A DNA stretch of 64,000 bases from Chitinophaga skermanii (GCF_003259335.1 NZ_QLLL01000011.1:100593-164592), one strand, 5' to 3'. Positions 1-9,052 are shown, counted from the stretch's first letter. Numbers and translations: made by a program. The notes: a model not told the origin generated them from the letters alone.

Positions 1-595
1 GGGTGTTTGCTTTTGCAGTAGCAGCGCTGTCAGCGAAATCGTCTTCAGAGAAATCACCGGCATATGCTTTCGCATATTTATCAGCTGGGTTTTCCATCAA
101 CGCGATAACAGTTGAGTTGTTCCAAGCTACAACACCTTTATCTTCGTAAATACCTACTGTAATATCACCTTCTTTAGTGAAAGTGGCACCGCTAAGGTTT
201 TTCTTAATGAAGGCATCGAAAGCAGTCGCATCTTTTAATTTACCGATTGTGGCAAAGTAAGAGGTTTTATCAGCCGATTGCGACATGAAAAGGTATACAG
301 AGCCTTTAAGGTCGAAACCAGATGACATTGCATCTTTCCAACCTTTCATCACTGGGTTGCTAGTATCGGAAGTACCGGTGGCTTCTTTTTGTGCTTTTGC
401 TACGTTTTCGAACACTTTATCAGAAGACAAGCCGGCATTGATGAGCTTTTGTTCGATTTGTTTTGAATTGAGACTGATAACGAAACTCGCTTCTTTGGGA
501 ATATACTTGCTTTGTTCTGGAGTTTTAGAACAAGAGGATAATACCAGGATAGCAGATAGTGCCGTTAACAATACCCATGAAAGCTTCTTTTTCAT
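1..595 (-). CDS. DUF4836-like lipoprotein, C-terminal part missing
   Basis: Reads leftward from an ATG at 593-595 and runs off the left edge, so only the first 198 residues are seen. The N terminus is a lipoprotein signal (MKKKLSWVLLTALSAILVLS) followed by a lipobox ending in Cys at residue 22. The mature part starts KTPEQSKYIPKEASFVISLN, the style of Bacteroidota DUF4836 proteins, in which an early stretch on the pattern YIP-x-A-x-x-V precedes paired repeats. Function in this family is unknown; an outer-envelope location is inferred from the lipobox. The family call is by recall of the pattern and could be wrong. The forward reading frame opposite this gene is a shadow. Confidence 0.75.
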   Translation of the reverse strand, partial: MKKKLSWVLLTALSAILVLSSCSKTPEQSKYIPKEASFVISLNSKQIEQKLINAGLSSDKVFENVAKAQKEATGTSDTSNPVMKGWKDAMSSGFDLKGSVYLFMSQSADKTSYFATIGKLKDATAFDAFIKKNLSGATFTKEGDITVGIYEDKGVVAWNNSTVIALMENPADKYAKAYAGDFSEDDFADSAATAKANT

Positions 596-746
596 AAAAG
601 GTAAATGGAGTTTAATTGTATTTTTAATTGAATGCAAAATTACTAAATGTTTTTCGGATCATATTATATGATAATTTGTACCGGGTTGACTTAAAATGAC
701 GAATGATCACAGTAATTTTAAAAACATGTTATAACTAACTTTTATA

Positions 747-754
747 TACCTTTG
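747..754 (+). promoter_or_regulatory. -7 element upstream of the YciI gene
   Basis: TACCTTTG matches the Bacteroidota -7 consensus TAnnTTTG and lies 58 bases before the start codon at 813. No convincing TTTG sits about 19 bases further upstream, so this is only half of a canonical promoter. Confidence 0.45.
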
Positions 755-812
755 TTTCATTCGCACCTATTTTTTTACCTGGCCATTTTTTATTGAAAAA
801 CCACAAGCTGTT

Positions 813-1100
813 ATGTATCTTATTCTCTTACAGTACATCCGCCCCGTGGCGGCGATCGACCATTACATGGCCGGTCACCAGGCCTTCTTGGAGAAATACT
901 ACCAAGAAGGTACGTTTATCTTGTCCGGGCGCCGTAAGCCGCGTACCGGGGGACTGATTCTCTGCAAAGCGAAAAGTAGAAGAGAGGTTGAGCAGATACT
1001 TGCAGAAGACCCATTCGACAAACTGCAACTCGTTCTTTACGAGATCATTGAGTTTGAGCCTACTGTATATGCCAGCGAACTAGAGCAATATATGTCGTAA
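813..1100 (+). CDS. YciI-family protein
   Basis: A 95-residue protein spanning one YCII-related (ferredoxin-like dimeric alpha/beta) domain. Visible family features are the opening beta strand MYLILLQYIRP, a helix with His17 and His22 (DHYMAGHQAF), the G-TFILSGR strand, and Asp66 in EDPF. The His/Asp pair is thought to form the active-site pocket in the family; real substrates are mostly unknown. It is monocistronic, with a candidate promoter at 747-754. The ATG is the only sensible start, because the family's first strand begins at residue 2. Confidence 0.85.
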   Translation: MYLILLQYIRPVAAIDHYMAGHQAFLEKYYQEGTFILSGRRKPRTGGLILCKAKSRREVEQILAEDPFDKLQLVLYEIIEFEPTVYASELEQYMS

Positions 1101-1243
1101 TACGCTCTCGCAACTACTTTTACCTCTTTACCCATTACCACACACTGCCAACTTTTTCAACGCCAGGAAGAGAAGGAGAAACTATTGCCCAACATCATGC
1201 CAAATATTTGTTGATATACAAATATTTGACAGGTAATGCATTG

Positions 1244-1774
1244 CTATTCTCCAGTCTCTGCTTGTTGTTTAAGCGAAGCCAATCCTTTCTCAAATTGTTT
1301 TCCGAGTGAACCACCCATTAAAAGCGCCATTACGTTCATCGGGCGATCATAATCGGCATCGAAATCCCATTTAACAAGCGTACTGTTGTTTTGCTTGGTA
1401 AGCGTGAATACAACGTTGCATTCTGACTGGAATGGTTTGATGAACATAAGCTTTTCTTGTACCGAAGCATAAGGCACCAGGTTGGTAATCAAGAGCTTAC
1501 CTTCTCCCATTTTATCACCATGCCAGTTGCTGGCATGGCCAACGGTACCGGGTTCACCATCGTAGGCGTATACAGCGGCCGTATCCATCTTGCTCCATTC
1601 GCTCCAGCCGTTGAATTTGCGGAGGTCGACGATATAGTGCCACACAACGCTATCAGGCGCATTAATAGTGGTAGAGCGTTCGATGTGTTGGTGTTTGGGA
1701 GCTACAAATACCAAAACGATAAAAACCAGGATGAGGATGCCAATGATCCAGGCAAGTGCTTTTAGGAACTTCAT
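1244..1774 (-). CDS. Membrane-anchored SRPBCC (START-like) protein
   Basis: A 176-residue protein. The ATG at 1772-1774 is preferred over a longer frame because it puts a clean membrane helix (about residues 4-26) at the N terminus. The rest reads as a polyketide-cyclase/START-like ligand-binding domain: ERSTTINAPDSVVWHYIVDL at the start of the fold, FNGWSEW, a G-KMGEGKL turn, and the long C-terminal helix closing the pocket. The domain probably faces the periplasm or outer leaflet. The ligand is unknown. It lies downstream of msrB on the same strand but a terminator hairpin at 1861-1900 separates them, so it probably has its own promoter. Confidence 0.8.
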   Translation of the reverse strand: MKFLKALAWIIGILILVFIVLVFVAPKHQHIERSTTINAPDSVVWHYIVDLRKFNGWSEWSKMDTAAVYAYDGEPGTVGHASNWHGDKMGEGKLLITNLVPYASVQEKLMFIKPFQSECNVVFTLTKQNNSTLVKWDFDADYDRPMNVMALLMGGSLGKQFEKGLASLKQQAETGE

Positions 1775-1860
1775 AGTACGTGGTGGAGTGATTTTGGTTA
1801 AAAATAGAAATGGGGTATTCAAAAAAAACGGGGAAACATCTACCTAAAAATAAGAAAAAA

Positions 1861-1900
1861 ACACCCAAGCGGATGGTTTCATGAACCTTTGCTTGGGTGT
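1861..1900 (-). terminator. Terminator of msrB
   Basis: ACACCCAAGC at 1861-1870 pairs perfectly with GCTTGGGTGT at 1891-1900, with an inner GGTT/AACC stem. Read leftward, the hairpin is followed by a run of T. It lies 20 bases past the msrB stop. Confidence 0.8.
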
Positions 1901-1920
1901 AAAATCGTTTTTTGCAATAC

Positions 1921-2475
1921 TTACGGGTGTTTCTCGTTGTATTTCTTCTCTGCGTCTTGTGCCTTTTCGAAATCGAGGATCACGGAATTAATACAATAAC
2001 GGAGGCCGGTAGGAGGTGGTCCGTCATCGAATACGTGTCCTAAGTGAGCTTTACATCTTCCGCACATAACTTCTGTGCGTTGCATACCATGTGTATTATC
2101 AGGAGCATAGATCACGCTTGTTTTCGAGATCGGCTCGTAAAAACTAGGCCAGCCGCAACCACTCTCAAATTTCGTGTCGCTCACGAATAAAGGGTTGCCG
2201 CACGCTGCGCAGTAATACGTGCCTTTGTCGGTCGTGTTCCAATATTTCCCTGTGAAAGCCCATTCGGTACCTTTTTCGCGGGCAATTTGATAAACTTCAT
2301 TCGGTAGAATCCTCTTCCATTCGTTGTTAGTCAGGTTGACTTTACCTGTGTCTTTACGCGAGTACACCGGGTTTTTGTTGTCTTCTTCCATTTTTTTCCC
2401 GTTTTGAGAATAAGAACAATTGGCAATCAATAATCCATACAATAGCATCAAAATTAAATGAATCTTGTGTGGCAT
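1921..2475 (-). CDS. msrB: Peptide-methionine (R)-S-oxide reductase MsrB, lipoprotein
   Basis: Reduces methionine R-sulfoxide in oxidised proteins. The 184-residue product has two zinc-binding CxxC pairs (Cys89/Cys92 in CAAC and Cys138/Cys141 in CGRC) and the catalytic Cys161 in RYCINS. The family block ESGCGWPSFYEPI is intact. The N terminus is a short hydrophobic signal ending in a lipobox-like IANC with Cys20, so the enzyme is probably anchored in the envelope, where it would repair exported proteins. There is no MsrA domain fused to it. The gene diverges from mutL; the shared 237-base gap holds a striking palindrome at 2508-2523. Confidence 0.95.
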   Translation of the reverse strand: MPHKIHLILMLLYGLLIANCSYSQNGKKMEEDNKNPVYSRKDTGKVNLTNNEWKRILPNEVYQIAREKGTEWAFTGKYWNTTDKGTYYCAACGNPLFVSDTKFESGCGWPSFYEPISKTSVIYAPDNTHGMQRTEVMCGRCKAHLGHVFDDGPPPTGLRYCINSVILDFEKAQDAEKKYNEKHP

Positions 2476-2507
2476 ATTTTTTAATTATATCTGTTAACTA
2501 CTGTTTA

Positions 2508-2523
2508 ACAACAGTACTGTTGT
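2508..2523. promoter_or_regulatory. Perfect 16-bp palindrome between msrB and mutL
   Basis: ACAACAGTACTGTTGT is its own reverse complement. The core TACTGTT occurs three times as direct repeats between 2498 and 2554 (CTACTGTTT, GTACTGTTG, GTACTGTTG) and once inverted. This looks like an operator for a dimeric regulator controlling msrB, mutL or both. The regulator is unknown. Confidence 0.5.
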
Positions 2524-2712
2524 ACTTGTATAACATAAAATTACGTACTGTTGTTGATCTTGGATTCCTTTTAAACGCGGAATGCACATGTTTTAACATT
2601 TTACGTGGAAAACTCTGTGATTTAAGGTGGAAAATAGGTGTAAAAAAATGTACCCCCGGTTAGCTTCCCCGCGAGCGCTATATTTACTAACTTTACGCCA
2701 AAAGGCAGGCAA

Positions 2713-4635
2713 TTGACGGATATCATCAACTTATTACCGGATAATATAGCGAACCAAATAGCAGCAGGTGAAGTAATTCAACGGCCGGCATCGGCAGTGA
2801 AAGAACTGTTGGAGAACGCGGTGGACGCTGATGCTACGGAAATTCAACTCTACATAAAAGATGCGGGGAAAGAACTTGTTCAAGTGATCGATAATGGTGG
2901 CGGGATGAGTGAAACGGATGCACGTATGTGCTTCGAGCGCCATGCTACCTCCAAGATTAAAACAATTGAAGATCTTTTTCAGATTCGCACGATGGGGTTC
3001 CGTGGAGAAGCATTGGCTTCTATAGCGGCCGTATCGCAAGTAGAATTGAAAACACGCCAAACCGGTAAAGATATCGGTACTTATATCGAAATCGATAACA
3101 GCAGCGTGAAAAAACAAGAACCGTGCTCTACCACGGAAGGCACTAGCATTGCAATGAAGAATTTGTTCTTCAACGTACCCGCTCGCCGCAACTTCTTGAA
3201 AAGTAATGCCGCCGAAATGCGCCATATTGTTGATGAGTTTATCCGCGTGGCCCTTTCATTCCCCCAAATCCAATTCAGCTTACATAGCAACGGCCAACAA
3301 TTATTCCAACTGGATAAAGGTTCGCTCAAGCAAAGAATTGTAGGCATTCTTGGACAGTCGTACAACGCTAAGTTGGTAACTGTAAAAGAATCGACCGACT
3401 ATATGAACGTGTACGGTTTCGTGGGCAAACCCGAAACAGCAAAGAAAACAAGGGGCGACCAGTTCTTCTTTGTGAACAACCGCTTCATTAAAAGCTCTTA
3501 CCTGAACCACGCCGTGATGAATGCTTTTGCAGATATGATTCCTGCAGATAGCTATCCATTGTACGTATTGTTCATTGATGTGAACCCTGCGCATGTGGAT
3601 ATCAATGTTCACCCCACTAAGCAAGAAATCAAGTTCGACGACGAAAAAGTAATGTACGCCTTCGTGCAAGCGGCAATTAAACACGCCCTCGCACAATTCA
3701 GTGTTACACCAACGCTCGACTTCGACCTCGATCCAGGTATTCAATCACTCGATGCCCTTACGCAGCCATTTACAGATGAGCAAAAGGAAATATCGAGCCA
3801 GTCTTCTTTATACAAAACATTCGCACAATCGAACCAAGCCCACCTAATCGAGAAAAGCAGCCATGCTTCGAACTTACAAGGTTGGCAAGATTTGTACGCA
3901 ATTGCCGATAGCGCTCCCGCACGCCCAAGGTTGGATATCCCGGATTATTTCGGTTCGGCATCCTCACAACAACCGGCACAACCATCACAACCTCAAATCA
4001 CCCACCCGGTAACGGCTTCCGTGATCGACGAAGGTTGGATGGAAGAAGCTACAGAACAAAAAGCACCTGTACAACCCGTACAAGTGCACCAAAAATATAT
4101 TCTCTCTCAAATCAAGTCAGGCTTCATCCTGATCGATCAACAAGCAGCACACGAGCGTATTCTATACGAACGTTATCACCGCGCATTAACAGAAATGCCG
4201 ATGGCTACACAGCAAAGCTTGTTCCCACAAACGATCAGCTTTAGAGCTTCAGACGCAGCCTTGGTGATGGAAATGCTCCACGATTTACAAACATTGGGGT
4301 ACGACCTCGAACCGTTTGGCAACAATACTTTTGTTGTACGCGGTACGCCGGCCGATATGCCAAATGGGAATAACCAATCGAGCATTGAATCACTCTTAGA
4401 ACAATTCAAACACTTCAGCCACGAACTTAAAGTAGATCGCCGCGAACAACTGGTACGTGCTATGGCCCGTAACCACGCCATCCCGGCAGGCAAACAACTC
4501 GGTACACGCGAAATGCAAAACATTATCGACGAGTTATTCGCTTGCACCATGTCGAATGTTGCACCAAGCGGTAGGTTTACCTATATTTCGTTCAAGCTGC
4601 AAGACATGGAGAAGATGTTCGATCGCGGCGCTTAA
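2713..4635 (+). CDS. mutL: DNA mismatch repair protein MutL
   Basis: Couples MutS mismatch recognition to strand removal. The 640-residue protein starts with a TTG codon, needed to include the universal INLLPDNIANQIAAGEV segment. The GHKL ATPase domain shows ELLENAVDA, DNGGGM (about residue 60) and GFRGEALASI (about 98), followed by the transducer domain with NVHPTK. A variable Q/P/S-rich linker (about 350-440) leads to the C-terminal dimerisation domain. There the endonuclease motif reads DQQAAHERILYE (about residue 475) rather than DQHA-x2-E-x4-E, and the expected cysteine-containing metal motifs are degenerate (NHAIPAG, APSGRF). The stop codon overlaps that of the convergent kinase gene by three bases. 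Confidence 0.96.
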   Translation: MTDIINLLPDNIANQIAAGEVIQRPASAVKELLENAVDADATEIQLYIKDAGKELVQVIDNGGGMSETDARMCFERHATSKIKTIEDLFQIRTMGFRGEALASIAAVSQVELKTRQTGKDIGTYIEIDNSSVKKQEPCSTTEGTSIAMKNLFFNVPARRNFLKSNAAEMRHIVDEFIRVALSFPQIQFSLHSNGQQLFQLDKGSLKQRIVGILGQSYNAKLVTVKESTDYMNVYGFVGKPETAKKTRGDQFFFVNNRFIKSSYLNHAVMNAFADMIPADSYPLYVLFIDVNPAHVDINVHPTKQEIKFDDEKVMYAFVQAAIKHALAQFSVTPTLDFDLDPGIQSLDALTQPFTDEQKEISSQSSLYKTFAQSNQAHLIEKSSHASNLQGWQDLYAIADSAPARPRLDIPDYFGSASSQQPAQPSQPQITHPVTASVIDEGWMEEATEQKAPVQPVQVHQKYILSQIKSGFILIDQQAAHERILYERYHRALTEMPMATQQSLFPQTISFRASDAALVMEMLHDLQTLGYDLEPFGNNTFVVRGTPADMPNGNNQSSIESLLEQFKHFSHELKVDRREQLVRAMARNHAIPAGKQLGTREMQNIIDELFACTMSNVAPSGRFTYISFKLQDMEKMFDRGA

Positions 4636-6119
4636 TGCGGCTGTAGTTTCGGAAAAATTCCTTTTAATTGTTGATAAGCTTCTTTAAAAAGGGCATATTG
4701 TTTTGCGTATGCAGGTTGCTGCGTAGGGCGGTATTCCGCTAGGAAGTCGTGTGCTTCGTAGTGCCAAGCATCTACTTCGCCCAAGTGCTGCCAAGCCAGC
4801 AAAGAGGCGCCAATGGCCGACGAGTCCAATTCGGCCTGTAATACCATGGGAAGTTGAAATACATCACTCAATAATTGTATCCAATCCTGCGAAGCGGTAA
4901 AGCCACCGCTCACTAATACGTTATCTATGCGGCCCGTGGTTTGATGCAAAGCCTCGCCCACATTGTATAAACTGTACGAAATTCCTTCCACTAAGGCACG
5001 GTTGAAATGAGCTACCGTGTGTTCTACCCCAATTCCCAAGAAAACACCCCGGGCATCACTATTCCAAATAGGCGCCCGCTCGCCAGCGAAGTAAGGGAGG
5101 CATAATAATCCACCGGCCCCCGGTTGAATAGCAAAAGCGGCATCTATTTGTGTGGATAACTCCGATTTGCTAGAGGCTGGATAAAAAGTTTCACGGAACC
5201 AGTTGATAGCACCACCACCATTATTAATAGCGCCGCCAATAAGATACTTGTTGTCGGTGAGCACATAGGTGAATAACTCGCCGTTAGCACTCACTTTCGG
5301 TGTATTGCTTACCATTCGAATGGCGCCACTGGTGCCAATAGTAAGGGTAGCTGTGTGTTCTTTCGTAGCGCCGCTACCAATTTGTGCCATACAACCATCA
5401 CTGCCGCCAATTACGAATACAGTATCATTGTGTATACCCATATCGGCCACAAGGATGGAATCGGCTTGGGTAAATGCGGTAGCTGGGTTAACAGGTAAAC
5501 TTAGCTGATCGGCTGAAATACCAGCAGCCGCTAAGGCTTGGTTGTACCAGGTTAGTTCCCGGAAATCGAACATGCCCATCGCGGAGGCGATGTTATAATC
5601 CACCACGAACTGTTTGAAAAGTTTATGGAAGATGTATTCTTTGATGCCGATGAATTTATGTGCTTTTTGAAAAGTCTGCGGCTGGTGGTTTTGTAACCAT
5701 TTTATCTTGCTCATGGGGCTCATGGCATGAATAGGGGTACCTGTACGTTGGTAAATCTCGCTACCGGCAACACTTTCCTTGATGTCGGCTGCTTCGTTTT
5801 TGCTTCGATGGTCGCTCCAAAGCATGAGCGGGGTGAGCGGGTTGCCCAAGTTATCCACAGCCATTAAGCTGTGCATGGCACTGCTAAAGGAAATAACAGC
5901 CGGTGCAGTATACTGGGTATCAACTACTTGTTGAATACAATGGAAAACTGCTTTGGCCACTTCTTCGGGATCTAATTCGGCATAGCCGGGTTGGGGGTGA
6001 CGGGTGCTGTACGACACAGTAAAAATGCTTGCCGCTTGTCCCGGAAACCCCGACAAAATCGTTTTAGCACTACCAGTACCTATATCTACGCCCAATACAT
6101 ATTTGCCGATTTTCTTCAT
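4632..6119 (-). CDS. FGGY-family carbohydrate kinase, gluconokinase type
   Basis: Phosphorylates a sugar or sugar acid with ATP. The 495-residue length is normal for the family. N-terminal phosphate-binding motif GVDIGTGSAKT (residues 10-20), the conserved SFSSAMHSLMAVD and MLWSDHRS segments of gluconate/xylulose kinases, the central GGSDG, and the C-terminal nucleotide motif VSGGFTAS are all present. The MHSLMAVD-GNPLTPLMLWSD pattern is closest to gluconate kinases of the GntK/FGGY type, but substrate assignment by eye is uncertain; xylulose remains possible. It lies divergent to a gluconate-dehydrogenase-like pair, which fits a role in sugar-acid use. Confidence 0.85.
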   Translation of the reverse strand: MKKIGKYVLGVDIGTGSAKTILSGFPGQAASIFTVSYSTRHPQPGYAELDPEEVAKAVFHCIQQVVDTQYTAPAVISFSSAMHSLMAVDNLGNPLTPLMLWSDHRSKNEAADIKESVAGSEIYQRTGTPIHAMSPMSKIKWLQNHQPQTFQKAHKFIGIKEYIFHKLFKQFVVDYNIASAMGMFDFRELTWYNQALAAAGISADQLSLPVNPATAFTQADSILVADMGIHNDTVFVIGGSDGCMAQIGSGATKEHTATLTIGTSGAIRMVSNTPKVSANGELFTYVLTDNKYLIGGAINNGGGAINWFRETFYPASSKSELSTQIDAAFAIQPGAGGLLCLPYFAGERAPIWNSDARGVFLGIGVEHTVAHFNRALVEGISYSLYNVGEALHQTTGRIDNVLVSGGFTASQDWIQLLSDVFQLPMVLQAELDSSAIGASLLAWQHLGEVDAWHYEAHDFLAEYRPTQQPAYAKQYALFKEAYQQLKGIFPKLQPH

Positions 6120-6233
6120 TTGCTAAAACCTTTTATTAAAATAATTTCCTTGTAAGTTTCAACTTTTAATTTATAGATTTATTACCGATCAAGGTCAAAA
6201 ATAAGGTCAAATCAAACAAAAATTTCCACTGTT

Positions 6234-7973
6234 ATGGCTTTTGAAATAAAGAAGCAGGCTAAGATGTATGATGTATGCATTGTTGGCTCTGGCGCTGGTG
6301 GCGGTATGGCTGCCAAAGTACTTTCTGAAGCCGGCTTGAAGGTTGCACTGTTAGAAGCCGGTCCTAATTACGATCCCGCAGATCCAAAGCAAGCCACACA
6401 GCTAAAGTGGCCTTACGAATCACCTCGTCGTGGTGCCAGCACTACGCGTCCTTTCGGTGATTTCGATGCTGCTTATGGTGGTTGGGAAATTGAAGGCGAA
6501 CCCTATACGAAGAAGAATGGTACGCAGTTCGACTGGTTCCGTTCTCGTATGCTAGGTGGTAGAACAAACCACTGGGGCAGGATTTCATTACGCTTCGGTC
6601 CGAACGACTTTAAACATAAAAGTATTGATGGTTTGGGTGATGATTGGCCGATTTCTTACGATGATGTGAAACCGTTTTATGATCGTGTGGATAAGATGAT
6701 CGGGGTATTCGGTACAAAAGAAGGGATTTATAATGAACCAGATGGTTATTTCCTTCCCCCGCCAAAACCACGTTTGCATGAAATGATGGTGAAGCAAGCG
6801 GCCACCAAACTCAACATTCCTGTTATTCCTTCCCGTTTATCTATTCTCACAAGAAGAGTCGACGATCGCCGTGGCGCTTGTTTCTTCTGTAGCCAATGTA
6901 GCCGCGGTTGTACAGTTTATGGCGATTTCTCGTCGTCTTCCGTACTAGTAAAACCTACATTAAAAAGCGGTAACGTAGATTTATACGTGAATGCTATGGC
7001 GCGCGAGGTACTCACCGATGGTAATGGTAAAGCAACAGGCGTATCCTATATCAGTAAAGATGATATGCAGGAATACGAAGTAAAAGCAAAAGTGGTAGTA
7101 TTGGCAGCAAGTGCTTGTGAATCTGCCCGCTTATTACTCAATTCAAAATCTTCTCAACACCAAAACGGCCTTGCTAACAGCAGCGGCGTAGTAGGTAAAT
7201 ACTTGCACGATTCTACAGGTGCTTCCCGTGGCGCGTTCATTCCTCATTTGATGGATCGTAAACGCTATAATGAAGATGGTGTAGGCGGTATGCACATGTA
7301 TATTCCTTGGTGGTTAGATAATAAAAAGCTCGACTTCGCCCGTGGTTACCACATCGAATTCTGGGGCGGTATGGGCATGCCCGCATACGGTTTCGGGTTT
7401 GGTATGGAAAACATGAATAACCGCGTGCCGGGTATTGATGGTAAAATGAAGCCAGGCGGTGGTTATGGTGCCGGTTTGAAGAATGATTACCGTCGTTTCT
7501 TCGGTTCTACAGTGGGTTTCGCCGGCCGTGGTGAAGCTATTGCCCGCGAAGATAACTATTGTGAAATTGATCCGAACGTAGTGGATAAATATGGTATCCC
7601 GGTATTGCGTTTCAACTATACATGGAGCGAGCATGAAATTAAACAAGCGCGTCACATGCACGACACGTTCGAGCAAATTATTCACCAAATGGGTGGTATT
7701 GCTTTAGGTGATAAACCGGGTCCAGAAACGATGTACGGGTTAGAAAACCCAGGGCGCATTATCCACGAAGTAGGTACTACACGTATGGGTAACGATCCTA
7801 AAAAATCGGTATTGAACAAGTACAGCCAAGCACACGATGTGAAAAACGTGTTCGTGGTAGATGGCGGTTCTTTCGTATCCCAAGCAGATAAAAACCCAAC
7901 ATGGACTATTCTTGCTTTGAGCTTACGTGCATCCGAATACATCGTAGACGAGTTGAAAAAACAAAACCTGTAA
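6234..7973 (+). CDS. GMC-family FAD oxidoreductase with Fe-S type cysteine cluster
   Basis: A 579-residue flavoprotein subunit. FAD is bound by VCIVGSGAGGG (residues 14-24) and the LLEAGPNYDP stretch. GMR-LGGRTNHWGR is the flavin-embedding segment, and the C terminus carries HEVGTTRMG and NPTWTI, the GMC active-site region. Four cysteines at 216, 219, 222 and 226 (ACFFCSQCSRGC) match the position of the iron-sulfur cluster in membrane-bound sugar dehydrogenases. Together with the small subunit downstream it is probably a periplasmic gluconate-, glucose- or glucoside-3-dehydrogenase that passes electrons to the respiratory chain. It has no signal peptide of its own, so it would be exported by hitch-hiking on its partner. 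Confidence 0.88.
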   Translation: MAFEIKKQAKMYDVCIVGSGAGGGMAAKVLSEAGLKVALLEAGPNYDPADPKQATQLKWPYESPRRGASTTRPFGDFDAAYGGWEIEGEPYTKKNGTQFDWFRSRMLGGRTNHWGRISLRFGPNDFKHKSIDGLGDDWPISYDDVKPFYDRVDKMIGVFGTKEGIYNEPDGYFLPPPKPRLHEMMVKQAATKLNIPVIPSRLSILTRRVDDRRGACFFCSQCSRGCTVYGDFSSSSVLVKPTLKSGNVDLYVNAMAREVLTDGNGKATGVSYISKDDMQEYEVKAKVVVLAASACESARLLLNSKSSQHQNGLANSSGVVGKYLHDSTGASRGAFIPHLMDRKRYNEDGVGGMHMYIPWWLDNKKLDFARGYHIEFWGGMGMPAYGFGFGMENMNNRVPGIDGKMKPGGGYGAGLKNDYRRFFGSTVGFAGRGEAIAREDNYCEIDPNVVDKYGIPVLRFNYTWSEHEIKQARHMHDTFEQIIHQMGGIALGDKPGPETMYGLENPGRIIHEVGTTRMGNDPKKSVLNKYSQAHDVKNVFVVDGGSFVSQADKNPTWTILALSLRASEYIVDELKKQNL

Positions 7974-8012
7974 GCATTTCTAACAAATTCTATCACTTAA
8001 AATCATTATACA

Positions 8013-8702
8013 ATGGATAGGAGAGATTCGCTCAAAACGTTAGTCGTAGGCTCTTTATCTGTAGGTGCGATCTTAACAGCATGCGGCCCGAATGATAAAG
8101 ATGCGGCGAAGCATGCGAAAGCACCCCTCGCTGCCGGCGTGTACGGAAGAACACCGGACGAAGAAGCACGCGATGAGAAATTGAAGAAAGAAGAATTCTT
8201 AACGAAGGATGAAATGGCGGTGATTACTATTTTGGCCGACATTATTATCCCGAAAGACGAGAAATCGGGTTCGGCTACAGAAGCCGGCGTACCGGAATTC
8301 ATCGAGTTCATCGTAAAGGATCAACCAAGATACCAAGTACCCATGCGTGGCGGTCTTCGCTGGCTGAATGTACAAAGCGCCAAACGTTTCAATAAAGGCT
8401 TCGCGGAATTAACAGCTGCACAACAAATTGAAATCGTAGACGATATCGCATACCCATCACTCGCAAAACCCGAACATACACAAGGCGTTTCTTTCTTCAA
8501 TATGATGAGAAACTTAACCGCAACCGGGTTCTTTACAAGTAAAATAGGCTTGAAAGATATCGGCTACATGGGTAATACGCCTAACGAATGGGATGGTGTA
8601 CCCGATGATGTATTAAAACAATACAACCTAGCGTACGACGAGAAAACATTGAAAGAATGTTTGAAAATCGAAGAACGCGGGGAAATCATGAAATGGTCGT
8701 AA
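8013..8702 (+). CDS. Gluconate 2-dehydrogenase subunit 3 family protein, Tat lipoprotein
   Basis: A 229-residue small (gamma-like) subunit. The N terminus has twin arginines (RRDSLK, residues 3-8), a hydrophobic stretch and a lipobox ending at Cys24 (ILTAC), so it should be exported folded by Tat and lipid-anchored. The rest contains the family's EFLTKDEMAVITILADIIIP block, then GVPEFIEFIV, GLRWLN and FFNMMR. The start lies 39 bases after the GMC gene, so the two form an operon, and the pair would be co-exported. No cytochrome c gene, the usual third subunit, follows; a terminator does at 8796. Confidence 0.88.
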   Translation: MDRRDSLKTLVVGSLSVGAILTACGPNDKDAAKHAKAPLAAGVYGRTPDEEARDEKLKKEEFLTKDEMAVITILADIIIPKDEKSGSATEAGVPEFIEFIVKDQPRYQVPMRGGLRWLNVQSAKRFNKGFAELTAAQQIEIVDDIAYPSLAKPEHTQGVSFFNMMRNLTATGFFTSKIGLKDIGYMGNTPNEWDGVPDDVLKQYNLAYDEKTLKECLKIEERGEIMKWS

Positions 8703-8795
8703 TATATTTTTCGCTTTCATCGGTAGACTCCCGTAATTTGGTTATATTAGCATAACCTGAATACGGTTCTATCCCACGATATTTATTACATTGAA

Positions 8796-8829
8796 ACAAA
8801 AGCTGTCTCATATTTGAGGCAGCTTTTGT
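8796..8829 (+). terminator. Terminator of the GMC dehydrogenase operon
   Basis: ACAAAAGCTG pairs with CAGCTTTTGT, extended by TCTCA/TGAGG with a wobble. T-rich bases follow. Confidence 0.8.
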
Positions 8830-8986
8830 GCTTTTACAACTTGGCTGCGGGCATTTTATCGGGCATTTATACAGTATTGGATGCTATTAATAGGAGCTGG
8901 TATTTGAATGATTTGTGCATGCAGTGCTAGAAGTTTTTTTAATGGATTGATGGTGAAGTGTTTATAAGGATGCAGTATGTGACTTA

Positions 8987-9052
8987 TAATATCTTCCAAT
9001 GTTCTTCCAATGTTCTTCCAATGTTAGTCTAATGTTCTTCCAATGGTTTTGA
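8987..9052. repeat. 11-bp tandem repeat array, unit AATGTTCTTCC
   Basis: Six consecutive 11-base units: TAATATCTTCC, AATGTTCTTCC twice, AATGTTAGTCT, AATGTTCTTCC and a decaying AATGGTTTTGA. The period is exact. The same unit occurs inverted at 22197-22251 and direct at 53976-54074. Confidence 0.9.

Noticed and set aside
2469..2663. 64-codon frame between msrB and mutL
   Set aside because: Overlaps the operator-like palindrome and promoter region; residue pattern looks random.
8987..9052. CRISPR array
   Set aside because: The repeats have 11-bp units with no spacers; nearby cas genes are absent.
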